From: Actinomycetes bacterium
GTDB lineage: Bacteria > Actinomycetota > Acidimicrobiia > Acidimicrobiales > Bog-793
DNA length: 10,084 nt
NCBI GenBank assembly: GCA_021823365.1
Contig: JAKAOD010000072.1
Location: forward strand, 1-10,084
Reading direction: 5' to 3'
Under the pieces are notes generated by a model that was not told where the DNA came from, did no database searches, and was given only the letters and a program-made list of their open reading frames with translations. How positions within the stretch are numbered: position 1 is the first letter of the stretch; each line of letters opens with the position of its first letter. Positions 1 through 6,393 of the stretch are shown piece by piece. Made by a program: the position numbers and the translations under genes.

Positions 1-58
1 TGGGTCCCGCTCGGCTGCGAGACCGGCACTCCGAGCGGCAAACCGGCCCCGAACGCGC

Positions 59-98
59 AACCGGTGCCCACCCATCAGGGGGACACCGGTTGGCTTTT
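59..98 (+). terminator. Probable intrinsic terminator of an off-window plus-strand gene
   Basis: Perfect 8-bp arms AACCGGTG (59-66) and CACCGGTT (84-91) can be extended inward by CCC/GGG past one bulged base. On the plus strand the second arm is followed by TGGCTTTTCG, a short T run, as expected of a rho-independent terminator for a gene entering from the left. On the minus strand the same hairpin lies just beyond the tmRNA 3' end but has no T run on that side, so it would serve tmRNA only poorly. No gene could be assigned to bases 1-58, which are open in all three plus frames. Confidence 0.45.
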
Positions 99-110
99 CG
101 TGGCAGATCG

Positions 111-461
111 TGGAGGTGGCGGGAATCGAACCCGCGTCCTTCAGCTTCTCGATGGGCCTTCTCCGAGCGCAGCCGGCGGAGCTGTCTCGGGTCCCGCCTC
201 GCCACCGGCACCGGCACGGGACCCCAGCCGACGAAAGTTTCCCCTAGCTACGTGTCGGCGCCGCCGCTCGGGTGAGCCCCACTGTATGACGCCCGCTGAC
301 CGACCCATGGGGCTGAGGCCGGGCGGACGTTGCTGCTAGTTAGGCAGCAAGCGCGAGCTGAGGCTCGGCGTTTGTCTTGTGTTCCGGCTCTTTAACGTGG
401 CTCCGGAGACCACGGCTCGCTTCTCCCACCTCGACGACCGAAGTCGAAGCCTGTCACCCCC
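111..461 (-). ncRNA. ssrA: Transfer-messenger RNA (tmRNA)
   Basis: tmRNA rescues ribosomes stalled on broken mRNAs: it is charged with alanine, enters the A site with SmpB, and encodes a degradation tag. Read on the minus strand, the 5' end GGGGGTGACAGGCTTCGAC (461 downward) is the classical tmRNA start. The 3' end carries the T-arm (GGTTCGATTCC context, about 118-139) and an acceptor strand CACCTCC that pairs with the 5' GGGGGTG, followed by discriminator A at 111. The next bases are CG rather than CCA, so CCA must be added after transcription. The mature length of 351 nt is normal for a one-piece tmRNA. The tag reading frame ends in LALAA-stop in the middle of the molecule. smpB, the partner protein gene, is immediately upstream on the same strand. 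The ends are inferred from acceptor pairing and should be right to within a base or two. Confidence 0.95.
340..390 (-). other. tmRNA tag-peptide reading frame
   Basis: Within the tmRNA, the frame ending in CTC GCG CTT GCT GCC TAA (stop at 342-340) encodes a C-terminal LALAA, the signal recognised by ClpXP-type proteases. Upstream codons extend the peptide to EPEHKTNAEPQLALAA if the resume codon is the GAG at 390-388. The exact resume codon is uncertain. The bases before it (GTTAAA) resemble the region ahead of resume codons in other tmRNAs, but the expected alanine codon (GCN) is not in frame there, so a start at the GAA two codons later is also possible. TAA is followed at once by CTAG, giving an out-of-frame second stop. 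Confidence 0.7.
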
Positions 462-494
462 TCGTTGGCTGTGCATCCGTTGGGACGGTCACTC

Positions 495-525
495 ATCGTA
501 CCGGCTGCGGGGACCGGCCCGACAA
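495..525 (-). promoter_or_regulatory. Candidate promoter for ssrA
   Basis: On the minus strand TTGTCG (525-520) and TACGAT (500-495) resemble -35 and -10 hexamers, separated by 19 nt, which is longer than ideal. They lie between the smpB stop codon and the tmRNA. Transcription would start near 488, giving a leader of about 27 nt ahead of the mature 5' end, compatible with removal by RNase P. tmRNA could also be co-transcribed with smpB. Confidence 0.4.
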
Positions 526-543
526 GGGGTGGAGCGCCCGACG

Positions 544-999
544 TCAGCGCGAGTGCTCCTTCAGCACCCGGGCCATCTCACGCTGCGCGTCGCGCTCGGC
601 GATCGCCCGTCGCTTGTCGTAGACCTTCCTGCCACGGCCCAGTGCCAGCTCGACCTTGGCGATTCCGTCCTTGAAGTACACCGAGAGCGGGACGAGCGTG
701 AGGGCCTGCTGGGCGACGCGGCCCTGGAGCTCGTCGATCTGGCGGCGGTGGAGGAGGAGCTTGCGCGGCCGGTCGGGGTCGACCCTGCCGAATCCGCTCG
801 AATATTCGTACGGCGCCACGTGGGCGCCGAACAGCCATACCTCGCCGGCCTCGACGCGGGCGTAGGAGTCCTGGAGGGTCATCTGGCCGGCCCGGAGGGC
901 CTTCACCTCGGCGCCGCGCAGCGCGATCCCGCACTCGTAGGTCTCGAGGAGGTCGTAGTCGTGGCGGGCGCGGCGGTTCTGCGAGACCCTCCGGAGCAC
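544..999 (-). CDS. smpB: SsrA-binding protein SmpB
   Basis: SmpB binds the tRNA-like domain of tmRNA and delivers it to stalled ribosomes, mimicking the missing anticodon arm. The 151-residue product matches the family end to end: QNRRARHDY near the N terminus, LETYECGIALRGAEVKALR, LQDSYARVEAGEVWL, RPRKLLLHRRQI, LTLVPLSVYFKDG and KVELALGRGRKVYDKR. It finishes with the basic helical tail (RRAIAERDAQREMARVLKEH) that enters the mRNA channel. The frame stays open a further 164 codons upstream, but family similarity begins only at VLRRVSQNRR. The GTG at 999-997 sits 4 nt after a GAGGG Shine-Dalgarno (1008-1004), so I chose that start. The stop is TGA at 546-544, 82 nt before the mature tmRNA end, and smpB and ssrA share a strand as is common. 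A perfect AGGAGG (1044-1039) lies upstream but has no start codon at a useful distance. Confidence 0.95.
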   Translation of the reverse strand: MLRRVSQNRRARHDYDLLETYECGIALRGAEVKALRAGQMTLQDSYARVEAGEVWLFGAHVAPYEYSSGFGRVDPDRPRKLLLHRRQIDELQGRVAQQALTLVPLSVYFKDGIAKVELALGRGRKVYDKRRAIAERDAQREMARVLKEHSR

Positions 1000-1083
1000 C
1001 GGTCCCTCGTGCGCGCCGGAGGCGGCGCGGCCCGCTGACCTCCTGGCAGCAGTCGAGCGCTTCGCCGGCACGAGGCGAAACGG

Positions 1084-1089
1084 TAGCGT
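1084..1089 (+). promoter_or_regulatory. Candidate -10 box for a leaderless mec transcript
   Basis: TAGCGT fits the TANNNT form common in actinobacterial -10 elements and ends 9 nt before the ATG at 1099. No Shine-Dalgarno sequence occurs ahead of that ATG. Together these suggest transcription starting at or within a few bases of the start codon. On the other strand TACCGT (1085-1080) overlaps it and could serve smpB with a leader of roughly 75 nt. Neither has a clear -35. Confidence 0.4.
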
Positions 1090-1098
1090 CCCCGCTCG

Positions 1099-1590
1099 AT
1101 GGTGGATCCCGCCGAGATGCCCGAGGCCGCCGCCGGCGGTGCAGCCGAGATCGGCCGCGCCGAGGCGGCGCGCAGGTTCAGCTCCCGCCTCGTCCTCCCG
1201 CGTGCCGTGCGCGAGGAGCTCGTCGCCCACTGCCTGCGAGCCTGGCCGCTCGAAGGGTGTGGGCTGCTCGCGGGGGAGCCGGCGACCGGGGCGGCCCGGC
1301 GCTGCTACCCGACCCGTAACGCGGCCGCCTCGGCGCGGCTGTACACCGTCGACCCGCTCGACCACCTCCGCGCCGATCGGGACGCGGAGGCACGCGGCCT
1401 CGAGGTGATCGGCGTGTTCCACTCCCACACGCACACAGACGCCTACCCCTCGCCGACCGACGTCGCACAGGCGCCCGACCCCGCCTGGCACTACGTCCTC
1501 GTCTCCTTGCGCGCCGAGCTTCCCTCCGTGCGGTCCTACCGGGTCGTCGACGGCGACATCAGCGAGGAGCTCGTCGTCGAGGAGGGCTGA
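1099..1590 (+). CDS. mec: JAMM/MPN+ zinc metallopeptidase, Mec-type (CysO-cysteine hydrolase)
   Basis: Mec belongs to the Mov34/MPN/PAD-1 family of zinc isopeptidase-like enzymes. In Mycobacterium tuberculosis it hydrolyses the CysO-cysteine adduct to release free cysteine and CysO. The 163-residue product carries a complete JAMM centre: a glutamate in PLEGCGLL (E52), HSH (H108, H110), then S118 and D121 in YPSPTD, matching H-x-H-x7-S-x2-D. This predicts an active cytoplasmic metallopeptidase. Residues 1-26 are a variable Ala/Glu-rich extension before the domain. I chose ATG 1099 as the first in-frame ATG behind a good -10 box; ATG 1117 is an alternative. cysO and cysM follow on the same strand, in the same order as the M. 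tuberculosis cluster, which strongly supports the specific assignment. The 152-bp gap to cysO holds hairpins and a second promoter candidate. The enzyme may also trim the C terminus of CysO here. Confidence 0.88.
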   Translation: MVDPAEMPEAAAGGAAEIGRAEAARRFSSRLVLPRAVREELVAHCLRAWPLEGCGLLAGEPATGAARRCYPTRNAAASARLYTVDPLDHLRADRDAEARGLEVIGVFHSHTHTDAYPSPTDVAQAPDPAWHYVLVSLRAELPSVRSYRVVDGDISEELVVEEG

Positions 1591-1593
1591 CGG

Positions 1594-1646
1594 GCCGGAC
1601 GGCCCCTCGCTGCGAGGAGCCCACCTGACGGCCGGGCCCGTCCGGC
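1594..1646 (+). terminator. Stem-loop cluster after mec, possible terminator or attenuator
   Basis: Directly after the mec stop, GCCGGACG (1594-1601) pairs with CGTCCGGC (1639-1646). Inside it is a second hairpin, CCTCG-CTG-CGAGG (1605-1617). There is no T run, so a standard rho-independent terminator is not shown. Its place between mec and the candidate cysO promoter suggests partial separation of the two transcripts. Confidence 0.3.
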
Positions 1647-1670
1647 GGCATGGCCGGGGGGTGAGGACGG

Positions 1671-1676
1671 TAGAAT
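1671..1676 (+). promoter_or_regulatory. Candidate -10 box for cysO-cysM
   Basis: TAGAAT is one of the few AT-containing hexamers in this gap and a good -10 match. No TTGACA-like -35 is visible 16-18 nt upstream. It would give a cysO leader of about 60 nt. The same hexamer occurs upstream of hsp20 (8010-8005, minus). Confidence 0.35.
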
Positions 1677-1742
1677 CTGACCCCGCAAGTCATGTTTGGG
1701 TCGTGACCGTCGACACCCAGGGACAACACCTACGGAGGGCCG

Positions 1743-2024
1743 GTGACCGTCGAAGTGCGTCTTCCCACGCTGCTCCGCCCGGCCGCCGGCGGCGAGGCCG
1801 CGGTGTCGCTCGAGGGCGACACCGTCGGAGAGGTGCTGCGTGCGCTCGCTGCAGCGCACCCGGCGCTCGCCGGCCAGGTGCTCACCGAGGGCGGATCGCT
1901 CCACCGCTTCGTCAACGTCTACCTGAACGACGACGACGTGCGCTACCTCGACCGCCTCGACACCAAGCTCGTCTCCGGCGACGTCGTCTCCATCCTGCCG
2001 GCGGTCGCCGGCGGCGCGGCGTAG
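1743..2024 (+). CDS. cysO: Sulfur-carrier protein CysO (ThiS/MoaD ubiquitin-like family)
   Basis: CysO is a small beta-grasp protein. After adenylation and sulfuration (by a MoeZ-type enzyme in mycobacteria) its C-terminal glycine thiocarboxylate supplies sulfur to CysM for cysteine synthesis. The 93-residue product has the family pattern: MTVEVRLPTLLRP, a GDTVGEVL segment, HRFVNVYLNDDDVRYL (residues 54-69), then SGDVVSILPAVAGG, almost identical to the mycobacterial protein. The notable point is that the Gly-Gly (residues 90-91), which ends the mycobacterial protein, is followed by Ala-Ala before TAG. This makes it look like a pro-form needing removal of two residues before it can be thiocarboxylated. 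The start is GTG 1743, with GGAGGG (1734-1739) 3 nt upstream, a rather tight spacing. mec lies upstream and cysM begins 20 nt downstream. An overlapping longer frame across this region is out of phase and not credible. Confidence 0.93.
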   Translation: MTVEVRLPTLLRPAAGGEAAVSLEGDTVGEVLRALAAAHPALAGQVLTEGGSLHRFVNVYLNDDDVRYLDRLDTKLVSGDVVSILPAVAGGAA

Positions 2025-2044
2025 CTGCGGCGCACGGGCGGCAC

Positions 2045-2992
2045 GTGGCGATCTCGTCCAGCGTCCTCGACCTGATCGGCGACACGCCGATCGTCGACGT
2101 CTCCGGGCTCAGCCCGAACCCCGACGCCCGGATCCTGCTCAAGCTCGAGGGGGCGAACCCGGGTGGCTCGGTCAAGGACCGCGTCGCCAAGTCGCTCGTG
2201 GAGGACGCCGAGGCGCACGGCATGCTGCGCCCCGGCGCGACGCTGATCGAGCCATCCTCGGGGAACACCGGGATCGGGCTCGCGTTGGTGGCCCGCGTGA
2301 AGGGCTACCACCTGAAGGTGGTTCTCCCGGCGAACGTCTCCGTCGAGCGCCGCCAGGTCCTCCTGCTCTGGGGGGCCGAGATCGTCGAGTCGCCCGGTTC
2401 GGAGGGATCGAACGGCGCCGTCCGCCTCGCCCAGCGGCTCGCCGCGGAGAACCCCGATTGGGTGTTCCTCTACCAGTACGGCAACCCGGCGAACCCGAAG
2501 GCGCACTACGAGGGCACGGGTCCGGAGATCTGGCGAGACGTGCCCGAGGTGACGCACTTCGTCGCCGGGCTCGGGACGAGCGGCACGCTGCTCGGCACCG
2601 GGCGCTACCTGAAAGAGCGCAACCCCGACGTGGAGGTCTGGGCCGTCGAGCCACCGAGCGGGGAGAACGTCGACGGCCTGAGGAGCCTCGACGACGGTTA
2701 CATCCCGCCGATATTCGGAGAGCTCGGCGGGGAGAAGCTCCTCGACCGGAAGACCGTCGTCGGGCCGCGGGACTCGATCCTCTGGACGCGGCGGCTCGCC
2801 GACCTCGGGATCTTCTCCGGGATCTCGACCGGCGCGGCGATGGCTGGCGCGGCGAGGTGCGCGTCCCAGATCGAGCGCGGGGTGATCGTCGTGCTCTCGC
2901 CGGACGGAGGCTGGAAGTACCTCTCGACGGGTGCCTGGACCGACGAGCTCGACGAGGTCGTCGAGCGCGCCCGGAGGGTCATCTACTTCTGA
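2045..2992 (+). CDS. cysM: PLP-dependent O-phosphoserine sulfhydrylase CysM (CysO-dependent cysteine synthase)
   Basis: CysM is a fold-type II pyridoxal-phosphate enzyme. It forms an aminoacrylate from O-phospho-L-serine and transfers sulfur from CysO thiocarboxylate, giving the CysO-cysteine adduct that Mec cleaves. The 315-residue product shows the PLP lysine in GGSVKDR (K44), the substrate loop PSSGNTG (71-76), the glycine-rich phosphate cradle GLGTSGT (175-181) and a C-terminal GWKYLSTGAW. R213 in GLRS aligns with Arg220 of M. tuberculosis CysM, the residue tied to phosphoserine preference, which supports CysM over an O-acetylserine enzyme such as CysK. I chose GTG 2045, 20 nt after cysO; its Shine-Dalgarno is poor (GGCGGC), so translation is probably coupled to cysO. 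The frame extends upstream through the cysO region but without family similarity. The length is close to the 323 residues of the mycobacterial protein. Confidence 0.93.
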   Translation: MAISSSVLDLIGDTPIVDVSGLSPNPDARILLKLEGANPGGSVKDRVAKSLVEDAEAHGMLRPGATLIEPSSGNTGIGLALVARVKGYHLKVVLPANVSVERRQVLLLWGAEIVESPGSEGSNGAVRLAQRLAAENPDWVFLYQYGNPANPKAHYEGTGPEIWRDVPEVTHFVAGLGTSGTLLGTGRYLKERNPDVEVWAVEPPSGENVDGLRSLDDGYIPPIFGELGGEKLLDRKTVVGPRDSILWTRRLADLGIFSGISTGAAMAGAARCASQIERGVIVVLSPDGGWKYLSTGAWTDELDEVVERARRVIYF

Positions 2993-3036
2993 TCCAGGCG
3001 CCCGCCAGGGGACGCCGTCGAGGGCGCGGCGTGTCT

Positions 3037-3061
3037 CGGCCCGCTGGCGGACGGCGGGCCG
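3037..3061 (+). other. Hairpin between cysM and murI
   Basis: CGGCCCGC (3037-3044) and GCGGGCCG (3054-3061) form an 8-bp all-GC stem with a 9-nt loop, ending 18 nt before the murI GTG. There is no T run. It could weakly terminate the cysM transcript or restrict ribosome access to murI, whose start has no clear Shine-Dalgarno. Confidence 0.35.
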
Positions 3062-3079
3062 GCGCGCGAGCGTGCCTTC

Positions 3080-3991
3080 GTGACCGTGGCGCCCGCCGGG
3101 GAGGACGACCGGCCGATCGGGGTCTTCGACAGCGGCTTCGGCGGGCTCACGGTGCTGCGCGCGCTCATCGACCTCCTGCCACGCGAGCGCTTCGTCTACG
3201 TCGGGGACACGGGGCGCTATCCCTACGGCCCCCGCCCGCCCGTGCAGGTGCTGCAGTTCAGCCGGCAGATTGCCACGTACCTCGCCGACGTCGAGAGGGC
3301 GAAGATGGTCGTGGTCGCCTGCAACACCGCCGCGTCGGCGTCCCTCGAGACGCTCCGGGCGGAGCTCGCGGTCCCCGTGGTCGGAGTGATCGAGCCGGGG
3401 ATCCGTGCCGCCCTCGACGCGACCCGCAACGCGAGCGTCGGCGTGATCGGGACGGTCGGGACGATCGCCTCCGGCGCCTACCAGCGCGCCGCCGGGCGGC
3501 TCGCGCCGGGCGTCGACGTCCACTGCGCCGCCTGCCCGGGGTTCGTCGAGTTCGTCGAGCGGGGCGAGACGGAGTCGGACCAGGTCCACGTGCTCGCCGA
3601 GCGGCTGCTCGCGCCGCTTCGGGACGCCGGCATCGACACGATGCTCCTCGGCTGCACCCACTACCCCTTCCTTGCCCGGACGATCGGGGACGTGATGGGC
3701 CGTGGCGTGCTCCTCGTCTCGTCCGCCGACGAGACGGCCTTCGACGTTCGCCGTGCGCTCGGCAGGTCGGAGCCGAGCCCGACGGGCGAGGGGCGGGGGA
3801 CCGGTGCGAAGGGTGCAGCCGCCGCTGCGGGCGCCGGGCGGGGCCCCGGAGCCGCGCCCGACCGCCGTCACCGCTTCCTCTCCTCGGGGGATCTCGGCTG
3901 GTTCGTCGAGATGGGTCGCCGCCTCCTCGGACCCGAGCTCGACGCGGCCGACCCGGTAACGTTCCAGCCGGCCGGCCGGAAGGAGCCCTGA
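3080..3991 (+). CDS. murI: Glutamate racemase
   Basis: MurI converts L-glutamate to D-glutamate for the peptidoglycan stem peptide, using two cysteines as acid/base pair and no cofactor. The 303-residue product has the N-terminal [15 protein letters not shown] (residues 12-26), [11 protein letters not shown] (40-50), the first catalytic cysteine in VVACNTAAS (C81), EPGIRAA, and the second in LLGCTHYPF (C192). Both halves of the pseudo-symmetric fold are complete. A Gly/Ala/Pro-rich stretch at about residues 230-262 lies between the SADETA segment and the final RFLSSGD region, where most homologues have a short link; it makes the protein longer than the usual 260-280. GTG 3080 is the chosen start and GTG 3086, two codons on, is equally possible; neither has a strong ribosome site. 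The stop lies 1 nt before rph, making murI the first gene of a tightly packed group. Confidence 0.95.
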   Translation: MTVAPAGEDDRPIGVFDSGFGGLTVLRALIDLLPRERFVYVGDTGRYPYGPRPPVQVLQFSRQIATYLADVERAKMVVVACNTAASASLETLRAELAVPVVGVIEPGIRAALDATRNASVGVIGTVGTIASGAYQRAAGRLAPGVDVHCAACPGFVEFVERGETESDQVHVLAERLLAPLRDAGIDTMLLGCTHYPFLARTIGDVMGRGVLLVSSADETAFDVRRALGRSEPSPTGEGRGTGAKGAAAAAGAGRGPGAAPDRRHRFLSSGDLGWFVEMGRRLLGPELDAADPVTFQPAGRKEP

Positions 3992-3992
3992 C

Positions 3993-4751
3993 ATGGAGAC
4001 CCCGACCCTGACGCGCCGCGACGGGCGCGCGGTCGACGAGATGCGCTCGATCGAGCTCGTGCGCGACTACACCGAGTTCGCCGCGGGCTCCGTGCTCGTC
4101 GTCGTCGGTCGCACGAAGGTGCTCTGCACCGCTTCGGTCGTGGAGGACGTGCCTCGCTGGATGCGGGGCACCGGGCGGGGATGGGTAACGGCGGAGTACT
4201 CGCTGCTCCCGGGCTCCTCCCCAGAGCGGGTGGAGCGCGAGGCGACTCGAGGCCGGCAGTCCGGGCGCACGCAGGAGATCCAGCGGCTCATCGGCAGAGC
4301 GCTGCGCGGCACCTGCGACCTTGCGGCGCTCGGCCAGCGGCAGGTCGTCCTCGACTGCGACGTGCTCCAGGCCGACGGCGGGACGCGCGCAGCCGCCGTC
4401 TCGGGCGCCTACGTCGCGCTCCACGACGCCTGCACGAGGCTCGTCCAGGCAGGCAGGATCGGCGCGGTCCCGCTCTCAGACGCCTGCGCCGCCGTCTCCG
4501 TAGGGGTCGTCGACGCCGTGTGCATGCTCGATCTCGACTACTCGGAGGACTCCCGCGCCGAGGTCGACATGAACGTCGTGATGACCGGGTCGGGGCGCTT
4601 CGTCGAGGTCCAGGGGACGGCCGAGGGCCTGCCCTTCAGCCGCAGCGAGCTCGGGGAGCTGTTGGACCTCGCTGCTTCGGGAGTCGGGCGGATCGTCGAG
4701 CTCCAGAAGGAGCTGCTCGCCGAGCCGCCGGCGCGGCGGGAGGAGGCGTGA
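3993..4751 (+). CDS. rph: Ribonuclease PH
   Basis: RNase PH is a phosphate-dependent 3'-to-5' exoribonuclease that trims tRNA precursors and other structured RNAs, usually as a hexameric ring in the cytoplasm. The 252-residue product is full length. It shows the phosphate/RNA-binding [17 protein letters not shown] (86-102), [14 protein letters not shown] (121-134) with the conserved Thr-Arg of the phosphate site, acidic residues in MLDLDYSED (178-186) for the metal, and EVQGTAEG (205-212). ATG 3993 follows AGGAG (3981-3985) at 7-nt spacing, the best ribosome site in this operon, and begins 1 nt after murI. The stop overlaps the next gene by 4 nt (GTGA). Linkage of murI, rph and rdgB is the same as in mycobacteria, where other genes intervene. 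Confidence 0.96.
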   Translation: METPTLTRRDGRAVDEMRSIELVRDYTEFAAGSVLVVVGRTKVLCTASVVEDVPRWMRGTGRGWVTAEYSLLPGSSPERVEREATRGRQSGRTQEIQRLIGRALRGTCDLAALGQRQVVLDCDVLQADGGTRAAAVSGAYVALHDACTRLVQAGRIGAVPLSDACAAVSVGVVDAVCMLDLDYSEDSRAEVDMNVVMTGSGRFVEVQGTAEGLPFSRSELGELLDLAASGVGRIVELQKELLAEPPARREEA

Positions 4752-5428
4752 CCACCCCGGCGGCTGCCGGGGCTGGCGGCGCGGCGGGTTCCGGCATGGC
4801 CGGCGCGTCGGCGACCCGCGTGGGCCGCCCGATGCTCGTGCTCGCGACGGCGAACCCGGACAAGAAGGCCGAGATCGCCGAGATCCTCGCGGCCGTGCTC
4901 CCCGGAGTGGGGCTGCTGGCGCGCCCTGCGGAGATCCCCGAGGTCGAGGAGACAGGCGGCAGCCTCGAAGAGAATGCGCGCCTCAAGGCCCGGGCGCTCG
5001 CCGAGGCGACCGGGCTCGGGGCGCTCGCCGACGACACGGGGCTCGAGGTCGACGCCCTCTCGGGCGCGCCGGGTATCCGATCGGCGCGCTTCGCAGGCCC
5101 GGGCGCGACTTACGCGGACAACGTAGCGAAGCTTCTCGAGGCTCTCGCCGGGACCTCGCACCGTTCCGCCCGGTTCAGGACCGTCGCGTTCGCGCGGCTT
5201 GCGGATGGCCGGGAGCTCGCCTGCGAGGGCGTGCTCGAGGGCTCGATCGCCGAGGCGCCCCGCGGCGACGGCGGCTTCGGCTACGACCCGGTGTTCGTCC
5301 CGGCCGACGGGGACGGGTGGACCCTCGCCGAGCTCCCTCCCGGGGCGAAGCACGAGATCTCCGCCCGGGGGCGGGCGTTCCGGCGCCTCGCCGGGATGCT
5401 CCTCGAGGCGGTCGGGCCGTGCGCGTAG
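4748..5428 (+). CDS. rdgB: RdgB/HAM1-family non-canonical purine NTP pyrophosphatase
   Basis: RdgB hydrolyses ITP, dITP and XTP to monophosphates, keeping deaminated purines out of nucleic acids. The 226-residue product contains the substrate motif [10 protein letters not shown] (34-43), the EEN motif (74-76), the catalytic [11 protein letters not shown] (94-104) with metal-binding aspartates, and [11 protein letters not shown] (173-183). Two oddities stand out. The C-terminal base-contacting SHR signature reads SAR (205-207), losing the usual histidine. The first 27 or so residues are an Ala/Gly-rich extension before [12 protein letters not shown] chose GTG 4748 because it overlaps the rph stop as GTGA and follows GGGAGGAGG. 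ATG 4796 and ATG 4832 are in-frame alternatives without ribosome sites, the latter giving a protein of standard length. The gene end overlaps the next gene by 10 nt. Confidence 0.93.
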   Translation: MTTPAAAGAGGAAGSGMAGASATRVGRPMLVLATANPDKKAEIAEILAAVLPGVGLLARPAEIPEVEETGGSLEENARLKARALAEATGLGALADDTGLEVDALSGAPGIRSARFAGPGATYADNVAKLLEALAGTSHRSARFRTVAFARLADGRELACEGVLEGSIAEAPRGDGGFGYDPVFVPADGDGWTLAELPPGAKHEISARGRAFRRLAGMLLEAVGPCA

Positions 5429-6393
5429 TCGTCGTCGGCGCCACCGGCCACATCGGCGGGTACCTCGTCCCGCGGCTCGTCGCCCTCGGGTACGAGGTCG
5501 TCGCGCTGAGCCGCGGGCGCCGCGAGCCCTACCGCCCGCACCCTGCCTGGTCGGGCGTCGAGTCCATCGCCGTCGACCGCGACACCGAGGATGCCGCCGG
5601 CCGCTTCGGCCGGCTGGTGGCAGATCTCGGCGCCGACGTCGTCGTCGACCTCCTCTGCTTCACGACCGCCTCGGCAGAGCAGCTCGTCGAGGCGCTGCGC
5701 GGGACGGGCACGTACCTCGTGCACTGCGGGACGATCTGGGTGCACGGGCACGGCGTCGAGGTACCCGTCACCGAGGACGCGCCGCGGCAGCCCTTCGGCG
5801 AGTACGGGACCGGGAAGGCGGCGATCGAGCGGCTGCTCCTCACGGCTGCCCGCCGGGGCGACCTCCGTGCGACCGTCCTCCACCCCGGGCACATAGTCGG
5901 TCCCGGCTGGGTCCCGGTCAACCCGGCGGGCAACTTCGACCCCGCGGTGTACGCGCGCCTCGCCGCCGGCGAAGAGGTCGCGCTGCCGGGACTCGGCCTC
6001 GAGACGCTGCACCACGTGCACGCCGACGACGTCGCCCAAGCCTTCGAGCGTGCGATCGACCATCCCGGCGCGGCCTGCGGCGAGTCGTTCCACGTCGTCT
6101 CCGAGCGCGCCGTGACCCTGCGAGGCTTCGCCGAGGCCGTCGCCTCGTGGTTCGGCTCGGAGCCGCGCCTCACCTTCCTCCCCTTCGACCGCTGGAGGGG
6201 GACGGTCGGACCGGAGGAGGCGTCCACGAGCTGGGAGCACATCGCCCGCAGCCCTTCGATGTCCCTCGCCAAGGCCCGCTCGCTCCTCGGCTACCGGCCG
6301 CGCTACAGCTCGCTCGAAGCGGTGGCCGAGGCGCTCGGCTGGCTGGTGGCCCACGGAGGGCTCGACACGGGCGGGCGCCTTCCCGCACTATGA
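5419..6393 (+). CDS. NAD-dependent epimerase/dehydratase family protein (extended SDR)
   Basis: The 324-residue product is an extended short-chain dehydrogenase/reductase. It opens with a Rossmann strand and the nucleotide motif GATGHIGG (7-14) and continues with an acidic/Arg region after ALSRGRR. It has DVVVDLLCF (73-81), a catalytic Thr candidate in HCGTIWVHG (103-110), and the YxxxK pair in GEYGTGK (Y129, K133). HPGHIVGPGW and HHVHADDVAQAF match substrate-domain segments of nucleotide-sugar epimerases and their relatives. The true substrate cannot be told from sequence; some relatives are inactive or RNA-binding. GTG 5419 starts inside the end of rdgB (10-nt overlap), with GAGG about 10 nt upstream. 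It is followed by a glycosyltransferase with an ATGA overlap, so a sugar-related role in the same pathway is a reasonable inference. Confidence 0.88.
   Translation: MRVVVVGATGHIGGYLVPRLVALGYEVVALSRGRREPYRPHPAWSGVESIAVDRDTEDAAGRFGRLVADLGADVVVDLLCFTTASAEQLVEALRGTGTYLVHCGTIWVHGHGVEVPVTEDAPRQPFGEYGTGKAAIERLLLTAARRGDLRATVLHPGHIVGPGWVPVNPAGNFDPAVYARLAAGEEVALPGLGLETLHHVHADDVAQAFERAIDHPGAACGESFHVVSERAVTLRGFAEAVASWFGSEPRLTFLPFDRWRGTVGPEEASTSWEHIARSPSMSLAKARSLLGYRPRYSSLEAVAEALGWLVAHGGLDTGGRLPAL

Noticed and set aside
64..339. Short plus-strand frames across the tmRNA locus
   Set aside because: They read through the T-arm and acceptor of tmRNA on the opposite strand; the RNA gene accounts for this sequence.
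1039..1044. AGGAGG on the minus strand as the smpB ribosome site
   Set aside because: No ATG, GTG or TTG follows in frame at 4-12 nt; the GTG at 999 has its own GAGGG.
1000..1491. Extension of the smpB frame upstream to 1491
   Set aside because: The added 164 residues are Arg/Gly-rich, lie antisense to mec and precede the known SmpB start region; the GTG at 999 has a proper ribosome site.
1661..2044. N-terminal extension of the cysM frame through the cysO region
   Set aside because: The translation is Arg-rich and without similarity, while the overlapping frame encodes a clear CysO.
1943..3994. A 683-codon minus-strand open frame antisense to cysO, cysM and murI
   Set aside because: No recognisable motif and low-complexity composition; it lies opposite three well-supported genes and is a side effect of G/C third positions.
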